A program made the position numbers and the translations under genes. DNA of 64,000 nucleotides from contig BTRK01000004.1 in assembly GCA_036245805.1 (NCBI GenBank), positions 19,158,001 to 19,222,000 of the forward strand, in the 5' to 3' direction. This document shows, in pieces, positions 24,028 to 33,832 of the stretch (position 1 is its first letter; each line of letters opens with the position of its first letter). Source of the DNA: Pristionchus mayeri. Taxonomy: Eukaryota; Nematoda; Chromadorea; Rhabditida; Neodiplogasteridae. Below the pieces are notes generated by a model. It did no database searches. It had not been told where the DNA came from and saw only the letters and a program-made list of their open reading frames with translations.

Positions 24028-26152
24028 TTAAATATCTCCCACAGCAGCAGTGAGTGCATTGACTGAGGAAGTGGCGATGACTGAAGACGCGATTTTAGCG
24101 ACGGCAGTGATTGACGAAATTGTGCCAGGTTGTTCGGGGGAAATGGAGAGTAAGCTCGTATAGGCACCGAAGGTACTCCCTGCGCGCAACATTCCTGCAA
24201 TTATTTCTCGAATATTTTCTTTGCGAGAATTATAGGAAACTAAGCAGACGTGAGATGATATGCCATCAACACATAGAGAACGACGTTTGGATTGGAACAT
24301 GAAAGAACGCTGCACATAAGAAGCAACGTTGCGGCACTTCCGAATGATCCTGGAAGGCATGAGTTGATACGAGATAAAAATATTTCAATGACCTATGGAC
24401 TGAGAAAATTTTATCGATTGCGTTAGTGTTACGATGTTCCGCCGAGCAAAGTAATCCATCGAAGTAGCAATGAGAGCTTTGCCGGCTATTTGAGAAAGAT
24501 ACGGAGCAAGTGTGAACCAGCCAATCTGCAGCACGATTATGATTTCATTTAACTTATTCGAAGATGTAGTGCAACACCGAGATAAATTCGAAAGAATGGT
24601 TATTCTCACCTCATCAATTGACAGGCCGAGTTCGCGAAGGAACGAGGGAGCAAAAGATTGAATGATAGCACTTGAGAAGGACGAGCCAATATTGCAGAGG
24701 ACGATGGAGTGGAGGGGAGGAGAACGAAGAATTCGAATGAGTGGTGTCGAGTGTTTTTCTCCCGGAAAGGGAGGATGAATGCAGAAAGAGTGTGGAAATG
24801 GATGAAATACCTTCGACGAAATTATGAATATGTCCTCATCGAGGTTTATCCAATCATTACGTATCCACACTGACTTCCCAAGAATTGCCCATAATACGGT
24901 GAAGATAAGTGAGGCACATCCTTAACATGCCAATTCCAATCAAAGTTGGCCCGCACAATCACCGAAAATGTAGAAAATTGAAGGCCATAAGCCGAGGAAA
25001 GCAGAGCTGCAGATGAGTGCAGCGAACAGCGATGAGAATCCCGCTAACTGAAACAGATTGTATCAGCCTGGAATACGCGTGTTCTCTGTAACAGCCAATG
25101 GCACACCTGATACCCGGAAGTGTAGAGTGCTGCGGCGGTTGGCTTCTCGTGAGCAGAGAACCACCTCGTAGCCAGACAATTTACTGTAGGCACGTGCAAG
25201 CGCTGAGATTATCAAAAGGTTATTAGAGATTATTAGACGATCTGAGATTATCTGAGATTATTAGAAGAAGTGAGGTTATCAGATAATGCACCAAAACGAG
25301 TAATATTAAGCGCACTTCGACTGCTCCCAGGAGAAATCGAGAGATGAGCACAAGTTCGTAGCTGGCATAGGCGAGAAGCGGAGTGAGAACAGTTATTGAA
25401 GAAGAAAAGAGAAGAACAGCTGAAAAATCAACCAGGTTTATGCCATTTTCGATTCGAATTTAACTCCGTCATGGTTGTGTATGCATTTCTATGTGGATGT
25501 GCTACTATTAAAAGTAGTCTATCGTGTTCGCTATGCACCAGAACATGAATTATGTTTCAAATATTATTCTCACAAGATTATTGTGAAATGATTTGAATGT
25601 TAAGACGACAACGGGGCCCAGCTTATCAGCTGCTAAGCCAGCAAAGGCGACCGTTAGACAGCCTCCGTAGAATCGAGGAGAGAGAAGGATAGATTGCTGC
25701 GAGGGAGACCAGTCAAGTGTTTTCTGAGATGAGTATCAAAAAACATGATCAAATCTCGATTGTTGGACGTCCTTCAGCGTTATAACTTATAAGCATGGAT
25801 TTAATAACTGAAAGAGATCTAATGAGTACCGCAATTGCGAAGCTGTGTTTCACAGACGATTCGTTGCGCAGCTGAACTGAGCACGTTCGATAAGCAGTTT
25901 GTTGTTTCTCGTGTTCGGTGTGAGATGAGGAATTGACCATGCATACCACGGCTGTACCTGGGAGTCAATTAATATGGAGACTCTCAAAATGTTTCAAAAG
26001 GATGATTTACTCATTGCGAGAGTGTTCTCCGTGACGAAGTAATTCGCAAACAGTAGAAGGAGACAGACGACGAGACGATGAGATCGATGAGAGAGGAAGG
26101 AAGGCGATGGAATCTGCTCGGATGAAGTATCGGATGCCGCCTTCTCGTACAT
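24028..26152 (-). CDS. SLC17-like major facilitator transporter, broken at exon 3
   Basis: MFS anion transporter of the SLC17 (sialin/vesicular glutamate/phosphate) type, expected in plasma or organelle membrane. Exons on the minus strand: 26152-26011 (start MYEKAASDTS; TM1), 25957-25830 (VVCMVNSSS), 25723-25598 (WSPSQQSILLSPRFYGG; LAADKLG), 25419-25316 (ITVLTPLLAYASYELVLISR), 25202-25107 (ATRWFSAHEKPTAAALYTSG, the conserved RWF..E..TAAA block), then about 25045-24960, 24930-24815, 24760-24615, 24520-24395 and about 24350-24028 (LLSISPEQPGTISSIT near the end). Exon 3 is the problem: after TTAACA the sequence turns into TTCAAATC, so the last base and splice donor are missing, and the next usable donor shifts the frame. 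The correct ending is on the inverted copy at 6230-6356. As assembled, no full protein is made. Confidence 0.75.
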
Positions 26153-26756
26153 CGTGGAAACTCAGACTGTGGATTCTCCCACGTTAAAAATGACGTGCAA
26201 AGCGTCTGGTGATGAATAGAGACGGCTCTTCTGAGCAAGTTCGATGATGATTCAATTTCATTGTTGCAGATGATGGAAGGGAGAGGGGTTGCGTCGTAGA
26301 GTGACTAATGAAACAATGGAATAGACACATCAACTACGGCTATCAGATGACGAGCCATCTTCAAGTGGCTTCATTATTTAAGTCACTGTATGAGCAAATC
26401 GTTGTATTTGTGTTGGAAATTTCACCGGAATAAGTTGCTGTTTTAGTTTCAATCATCCTTTTAGGTTTTTTGAACTCCTATAACCGAGGCTAGTCTGAGG
26501 AGAATGTAGCTGAAATAAATTGAAAAGGATCGGAAATATTTTCACAAGTGATAAATAGACGCGAAAACAGCGGAAAAGTGTGATCGGAATGTGATGCGAG
26601 AAAGGAATTTCACATACGGAAAATGATCTAGTTAAACAGAAACATTTCAATCCGATTTTAACCGACCCCCCATTGTAAACTCGCAATGTTTAGATCGACT
26701 TGAGAATTTCAACTTGCAGCTGATGTCACGACACATTCTGAAGGACTTTATTCGAT
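25598..26756 (-). repeat. 1,159-bp inverted duplication, copy B
   Basis: Reverse complement of 5197-6355. It contains transporter exons 1-3 and their upstream region. The outer edge (26756) lies at the AATAAA that serves the minus-strand gene ending at 26786; in copy A the same AATAAA serves the lipase. Confidence 0.9.
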
Positions 26757-26785
26757 CAGATACGTATAAAATGTGTTTTTCGAAC

Positions 26786-27045
26786 CTATCTCAACTGCTC
26801 TACTGAATGGAGCTCGTGGAAGTTCATCATGCTCGAGTTTTCAACGAATTCTAGGCAAATCTGTCCATCGATCATACCCTAAAGCGAGAATATCAATGAA
26901 AGGCTTTTAAAAAAGCTTCCAGAATATTTACTGAAGGAAACGTGCATACGTACGTTCCGCAACGCGATCCGTAGTGCATTCTGGGCATCGATAGATCTTC
27001 AAAATGATTGACGTATTCGTAGCTGGCTATCTCAGTATTGTGCAC
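26786..27045 (-). CDS. unidentified gene, last two exons
   Basis: Two exons join in phase: 27045-26950 (contains YEYVNHFEDLSMPRMHYGSR) and 26878-26786 (GMIDGQICLEFVENSS, ends HSVEQLR). The acceptors are GAG and TTTAG, the donor is GTATGC, and an AATAAA follows at about 26750. Upstream exons were not found; candidate coding pieces at 27160-27270 did not join in frame. The family is not recognised. It could be a short complete gene if an upstream exon supplies the start. Confidence 0.35.
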
Positions 27046-27858
27046 CTCAAAAGGATCCAATTTCGAAAAAAAAACGACTTATTTCAAAAACGAATTTCCA
27101 TGCTATCAATTGTTAAAATAGTAAAGAAAACCATTAATTATAATGTACCATTAATTTTATCTTTTTCCTCTTTCATTTCGTAGATTTGTCTCCAGCTTTT
27201 GCCACGTTGCCTCGTTCTCATTTATTGTACATAATGGAGCGGAAGGGAGAATCTCGTTCATATTGCGGAGAGGGAGAGAGGAGGGAATCTGATAGTTTCA
27301 TATATACTATCGTTTTCACTCATTCATCTCTGAGTGTTTGAAAAATGGGTAAAGAGGAAGTGTTCACCAATCCAATGGCATCAATCGGGACAGGTAATGG
27401 CAAGTCATCTAAATAACGAGGGTAATTGTCAAACTCGGAAACCTTGAGAAGACTCCCTGCGGAAGTATTTCCTTTTTGTCTAACGGTCACTATCTAAAAT
27501 GTAGTCTAGAGTATGAAATGAAGTATGTATGGAAACTCTCATTTTTATATAATCCGAGCTCGCAACCACAAATCTAAATCGAAGTGAGCCGGAGATTGCA
27601 ATCCTTTTCGGGTATATCTTGGCTGATGTCTTCACCAACGAAATCAGAAAAAAATGTACTCACACCACTTAGTTATTTCATCATGCAATGGGCATTCTTT
27701 CGGTAATTTCCCGTTGCTATGATGACTGCCTTCTCCCATTGGGTTCTCAAGCTCTCAGTGGTGTATGACTAGAAGTGGGTCTGTACTCTAATGAGTTTGT
27801 TGTCCTTATCCTTCTCGGAGCTATCGATTTCTTCTAATTCACCGGACCATGCACGTTT
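27046..27858. other. intergenic stretch with one possible exon
   Basis: 27345-27395 (+) reads as a neat first exon (MGKEEVFTNPMASIGT, then a GTAATG donor) downstream of a TATATA, but no second exon could be attached. Otherwise nothing. Confidence 0.25.
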
Positions 27859-28107
27859 TCAGTACACGAGTGTACGAATTGGATGTTGGTTCGGACTTCG
27901 GAGTTTACTTGTAGCTTGGAAACAGAGGGTATAAAAATTTTGCGTACATCTCTGGCAGCACACTCGAACATTCTTCTCTTCCTCTCCTTCGACTTCCGAT
28001 GGTGGATGATTTAAAGAAATAATTGATACAACATTACCGATATCCAGGCTAATCGGTCCACTTGCGACAATTCCAATGATAAATATGATAATATTCCTCA
28101 TTTTCAC
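27859..28107 (-). CDS. small secreted cysteine-containing protein
   Basis: Single open frame of 82 aa. MKMRNIIIFIIGIVASGP is a good signal peptide, followed by an acidic stretch (EVEGEEEK) and then CCQRC and a further Cys within about 15 residues. No homologous family is recognised. It could be a secreted peptide or effector, or a chance ORF; the signal peptide plus clustered cysteines is the only support. Confidence 0.4.
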   Translation of the reverse strand: MKMRNIIIFIIGIVASGPISLDIGNVVSIISLNHPPSEVEGEEEKNVRVCCQRCTQNFYTLCFQATSKLRSPNQHPIRTLVY

Positions 28108-28419
28108 TGTTAAATAACTACATGTTCTAAAAATATAAACACAAAATAAGTAAACATATATTTTTTTGAGAAATTTCCCATAACTAAAAAAGATTCAAAG
28201 TGAAATTTGTTCGCCTCGATCGGTTATTTCAGTTTTAAACGACCTTTGAGGGTACTCCATCACATTTAATTCCGAAGTCCTAATGACGCTTTCCATCGTT
28301 TGTAATGAAGTGTACAGAACGATTTGATTATAGATAACCAAGAACAAAATCTTGAAAAATATTGAAATCGTTGAAGGGCCCTCAAGGGTATCGGATTAGG
28401 TGAGAATCCCGGATACCGT

Positions 28420-29875
28420 TTGTGGATGTTGCCTTTTCGAAGAATTCCTACCGCACTTTCGGCGAACGCACTGTTATTGAATTATCGGAATAGCTGCTCG
28501 TCCCACGGGACTCTTTCATATACGAAAATGATGAGTCTGGCATTCTGTTCATGTTGTGTGATGCCGTCAGATGAATTGACATTCCTTATTCTGCTTGGAC
28601 AACTCGATGGCAGTGCCCTATTCGCAAGCTCCATTCTGATTGTTGCCGTTATCAAAAGGACCTTTTTACTGAATTCTGAAAGCTAAAAATATGGCAGGAC
28701 TCCCAAAGTGCTCTACACGTATTCTGTTCTTGTTCTAAATACAGCTTTTGTTGATTTTTCTGCATCAATTTTCAGTTTCTCGAAAGGAGTCAGGTACCAT
28801 AGTCGCCGTTACTGAACTAGTACTGCCTTTTCGCAGACTTCAATTCGACCAGAATACTCTTTTGTTCTCGTTCACTGGTCCGTGCCAGTTTCTCGGTGCT
28901 CGAGTGTGTCACTTCTTCGTCGGTGCTCACACTGCATTGTCCACGCAGTCCACAATGCTGCTCTTCATCTCCTTCTCCTTTCGATGGTGGATGCTAAGTA
29001 GGACGACAGTACAGGCCACAAGAGATCTAAGAGCGAGGATGTGGATAATCGTTGTCTTCTCAACGGCGCCTAGTGTACTCCTTATGGCGAGATCCATTCA
29101 TGGGAATTTTGAAAAGTATTACTACAGCTAGCGATAAGCTCGTCAGCCTCATTAGATGTCGTGGACGACAATTTCGTAACTCGTCTCGACGCGCACAATA
29201 TTTTCGCTTGCGTTACGCTCGCATCCGTTTTCATAATGTACTCTGTCGGATTTATCGGAATCATCATAATTCGACGCAAATTGTGGTTCAAAATGTACAA
29301 CCTTGTGAGGTCAAATTGTTAATGAACGAAGGTAATTTTATTTCAGAGTTGGGCAGACTGCTCTCGACATAGAATGGTGCTCAGGTCGCTTACCTTCCAG
29401 ATGTTCCTTCCAATTGGTAGGCATGACTGCTCTTCGGAGTTGGCCCTGTTACGAAGAAGAGTTCCTTGAATATGTCGAACCACAATATGTCCTCTGATTG
29501 CAGGCACGTTGTGTGCTGTATTTGCAGTTGGTTTTGACGTTTTTGGACTCGTTCACTCTCCCTTTCTGCAGAGGTCGATCATCCTGGTAAACGACAATTT
29601 CAATCGTAAAGTTATTGATATAAGTCGAATTATTCTAAAGCAGCAATTTGTTATTGCCAATTTAAAGGAAAAAAATGAAGATGAGTAGTGCTTTTTCTGT
29701 CGGTTCTCCGCTAATCAACCTCTACCTCCTTCGTCCCTACACACTGTATTTGCTCAACGATACTGCATTTTCATCAAACACTTTTTTCAGCTTCGTACGC
29801 GACCTCTGGCGTAAACTTACCGGCACGAATCAGAAAACTTCGTGCGCTCCGTCTATCGGAGCTACTCGAATTTAA
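28420..29875 (+). CDS. 7TM receptor, srd/str-superfamily
   Basis: Probable nematode chemoreceptor. Recognisable parts in order: 28860-29100 TM3-TM4 with FTGPCQFLGARVCHFFVGAH and an STQSTMLLFISFSFRWW helix; about 29145-29290 extracellular loop 2 and TM5 ending FIGIIIIRRKLWFKM; about 29346-29420 SLTFQMFLPIG, the TM6 motif of this superfamily; about 29504-29587 TLCAVFAVGFDVFG; 29675-29760 TM7 with SPLINLYLLRPY; last exon from about 29791 ending SIGATRI. The 5' part is uncertain: 28420-28680 has a plausible TM1/TM2 frame but no clean donor, so the start may be wrong or the gene damaged. Confidence 0.6.
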
Positions 29876-30498
29876 CAGCAAATTGGTCTCTACCTTCTAA
29901 TAAATAATAATTTCATATGATTAATTGCAAAATAGAATTTCGGAGCAATATGTTAAATGCGAACCGCGTCAATTAATTTCTGTGAAATTTTGAGAAGTTA
30001 GGGATCACATGTTCGAGCACTACTCCCAACGGAAAATAGTTCGAAGCAAATTATTAGTACATTCAGCGTACAGATCATTTTCTCATCATATGATCACACG
30101 AAGATGATCTTTGCAAATGATGTATGCGTATCTAAAATAGGTAACCATTTTTTGAGAGTGATCTGCTCTAGCTATTCATCCTTCCGGTTTAATTAAAGCA
30201 GAATTCCACTAATTTTCAACATGTCAGATTGCCGAAAAGTTATTTTTTTTCTCTTAGGGTTTTGCCGTTTTTTTCCATGAAAATAATCAATCAAAATGAC
30301 GATTATATGGTTAAATTATTGAGAAACAATCCATCAGAATGGAAAGGGACGGTGATCATTGAAACAAAACAAAACATTATTTATGTATTGTGGCTTTCTG
30401 GGCGCACGTCAAGATGTCATGGCAGATTAGGCCGTTCTCCGCATTTCAATCTGCAGAGAACGTATGGATTCATTTTTTTTCAAAATATAGGAAAACAG
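29876..30498. other. intergenic
   Basis: AT-rich sequence without a supported gene; the elongase C promoter block begins at about 30500. Confidence 0.4.
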
Positions 30499-30499
30499 C

Positions 30500-30545
30500 T
30501 AATCATGATGGTGCAGCAACAGAAACTCGATAAAAGGCGAGCGAA
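30500..30545 (+). promoter_or_regulatory. elongase C proximal promoter block
   Basis: CTAATCATGAT (from about 30499) and CGATAAAAGGCG (from about 30528) repeat the elongase A/B arrangement, though the remaining upstream sequence has diverged. Confidence 0.4.
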
Positions 30546-30578
30546 ATGGGAATTTGCGTAACAGGAATTTGCATTGTG

Positions 30579-33267
30579 ATGGAGTGCACGAACACTACGT
30601 ATCCTGCTGTGGTTGCTTACCATGGCAATCAGGTGTACTTTATCCCCTACCAGTACTCATCGATCTTCCCACCGGAACTCTGGTTTCTAAGCTACGATCA
30701 GGCAAGATCCACTCATTAATCCAACTTGAATAATAGTCAATCTTCAGGACAAATTATATCTGGAAGTGCATGCCTACTGGAGCAGCACGATATGGATGCC
30801 TACGTGTTTGCTATTCACAAGATACAGAAGTACGGGCCCCATGTTGTTCAGTATTGCTGCTAATGAGTTCACAGAGTGATGGAGACTCGCGAGGCGCTGA
30901 ATCTGAGATGGCCCCTCATCGGGTGGAATGTTGCACTCGCAGTATTCTCGCTCATAGGCACAGTCCGAATGGGCGAGGAACTAGTGTAAGTGAGCACTTC
31001 AGTCTTAGATCTGATGTCCATGTCACCAGTCACGTTGTTCGTACTCACCCGCTCATCGACTCAATATCTTACTCTCCTGATCCCGACCAACCCGCGGCGC
31101 TCTGGGCATTCGGATTCGCCTTATCGAAAGTGAGTTTCGAAAGAGGATAATAGATCATGGTAGACGTGGTACATGGGTGGATTGGATTGTGCAAAAATTT
31201 TAGTTCTTCGAATTGATGGATACGATATTCGTGGTTCTTCGTAAGAAGAAGCTCATCTTTCTCCACTGGTACCACCATGCAATCGTTCTCGTATACGTGT
31301 GGCACGCGAGTAAGTCTTAATCACATAGTAATGCGTTTGATAGAGCAACGTATATACAGGGTGCGAGAAAAGTATGGTGACAAATATTATGTGTAATATC
31401 TCACGAGCTCGCAATCATCATGCATCCAGGTTGGGCCTCAATATAACTGAGCAAAATAGCTCCAAGATTTTCATCTTAGTTTACCACCAAGGATCTGTGA
31501 CTCTTAGAGCTGCACGAATTTCAACTTGAAATTTATGATGCCTTGACCCGCAGCTCATTTTTCGTACTAATGATAACTCCAAAAATTCGGATAAGTATTA
31601 CCTACCTATTTTAACTTGATTAAATAGAGAAACCATTCAGGATTAGATTACTCTCGCTTACATAGCGCTATCTAATTAGATAACTGAGCAATATCAACTT
31701 AACGAGCGCATACTTTGATTATGACACAAAAACTTGAAAAGTGACATTTTCAGTTTTCATATTCTGCATGCATATTTCTTAACATAAATTTGTATAACAT
31801 ATTGCGCGGTCGAATTATGAATTTTGGATGTGTCAAATTGAATGAAAACAGGGCCATAATATCAGAATCAGATATGGGAAAATATCCCTGATACGGCCTG
31901 TTGGGAGAATTTCGAACAATCTAAAGATCCAGGTTCCCAATCCCAAAGGAATCTGAATGCATAACTATGTTCCTGAGCAGTTGAGTATCATAAAAAAATA
32001 TAATGCGATTAAAATAACTTTCGAGATTAATGAACGCAACTTCTGAGTACACAAAATGTTTTTCGAGGGCCGTTTCTAAGAAAACCATTTAAATTTTTTT
32101 TGCTGGTGTAGAACCTAACCCCCAAAGTAAATGGATCACATATTTAGACTCATGTATTGTTGCACTTATCAGAAAAAATGGGTTGAATGCTTCATCTATA
32201 TCGTTGTTCTAAAGGGGCTACAAAGAACACGTCACATTTAGTATCGTAAAAATGCTATTTTTATGCATCATTTCTTTGATAAGTGAATACTCACAAGCAA
32301 GTAGGAATATCTCAATGTAATTTATGCGTTAATTAGCTAAATATCTAAGGAACACAGTGTAGCAAATAGAGATAATTTGAAACTGTGTACAACGAGTAGG
32401 GTGAAATTGATTTTGTCACCATACTTTTCTCGCACCCTGTATCTCTACAAAATTGAAATTCTCAAGGTTTACTAGTCGATCGACTTCATTTATGCTAAAT
32501 TGTAGTCAAAGACGGGACAGCAGCCGGTCGTTGGTTTATTTTCATGAATTACGTTGTTCACTCGCTCATGTACACGTACTACGCAATCACTGCAGGTGAG
32601 TTCGACGATTCATTGCAAATAATTACATGGTGGACATATTTGCGGAAGACAAGGAATTCTGCTGAAATTTCTAAATACGGGTCACACTAATTTTTTTCGC
32701 TAATTCGCACTCCACTGTGGGCGACAATTTCCTATCTGCTTATATAATCTGCAAATGCTGCACCATGCAACGTGTATAGCGAACAGGCGCGAAGGAATCG
32801 CCTCTCCATCTATAAAGAGCAAAACATTATGTCACCTTCTTTCAATGCAAACTGAATTTCACAAAATATTAATAACGATCAGAGCAATGAAATAATTCAA
32901 CAATCACACAATAATATCATACGTGAATATTACATCCACATTTCCATATTGCAGCTGGATTTCGTCTTCCTCGTCGATTGTCCATGACGATCACCACTCT
33001 GCAGACCACTCAGATGTTCATTGGCGTCACCATCTCATTCATCGTATTCTACTGCAAACTACAAGGAATGGTTAGCATTTCTAAGTCATCAATCGAATCG
33101 GAAAAAATATCTTCAGTTTTTATCGCACATCAATAACATTACAGACGGTGCAGCACACGTACGAGAACCTCTACTTCTGCTTCGCCATCTACGTCTCCTT
33201 CGCTGTGCTCTTCTCTGACTTCTTCAGCAACTCGTATCTCAAAGAGAAGAAGAACAAACCTGAATGA
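30579..33267 (+). pseudogene. fatty-acid elongase C, frameshifted
   Basis: Third ELO paralogue with the same eight-exon plan: 30579-30701, 30748-30829, 30875-30985, 31030-31129, 31204-31309, 32506-32595, 32955-33070, 33145-33267. It keeps HWYHH and C-terminal SNSYLKEKK, and every splice site including the GC donor of intron 1 (CAG/GCAAGA). Exon 2 is 82 bases instead of 89: seven bases (CGCCATT in elongase A) are missing between 30797 and 30798, between two GCC repeats. The frame then meets TGA at the start of exon 3. No alternative splice site found restores it. Without the deletion it would encode 285 aa. Either a very young pseudogene or a sequencing error. Intron 5 contains a TA-flanked element. 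Confidence 0.8.
31357..32439. mobile_element. Tc/mariner-type MITE, 1.08 kb
   Basis: Terminal inverted repeats CAGGGTGCGAGAAAAGTATG and complement ending CGCACCCTG, flanked by TA (31355-31356, 32440-32441). No coding capacity; interior AT-rich. Inserted in intron 5 of elongase C. Confidence 0.85.
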
Positions 33268-33832
33268 TCTAATACCACATTTTCGTCTGTCATTGCATGC
33301 ATTACTCGCCTACGGCTACTTAACATGCGAGTATTCAATAATAAAACAATGTACTAAATTCCTAATATATTCTTTTTAGCAATTCGAGCGTTTCAAAGGT
33401 CAAAACAGGTTTCTAAAGGAATAGGGAATTCCGTCTGTACTCTTTCTGGCTGAATGACTAACACTATGTGAACTGAATCATCAACGAATTCTATTAGCCC
33501 TGTACAGGACACATGTGACTTGGTGATAGCATCCGTTTCTCCCAGTGTGGATCAGTTCGAGTAATCGTAGTTTCCAAGTTTTTCAACTTAAAGAGTCAAT
33601 AATTTGCTTCTCATCGCCCCTGAAAGTGATAGCACTCCGAACGAGAGTTGTCCTCTCTTCATCCAGCCGATCTTTGCCCTTCTCATTGTTTGACTTTCAC
33701 GCCTTATCTATCGATTCCGTCACTATCTATACGTATAGATTAGTGATAAAATTGCCCATTCCTTCCTAATATTGCCTTTATATGAGAACCTCATCTTAGT
33801 CACCAAACAATTGTTGATTTTTTAATCACAAG
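33268..33832. other. intergenic
   Basis: Contains the elongase C poly(A) signal (AATAAAAC near 33340) and the SDR upstream region. No other feature seen. Confidence 0.4.
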
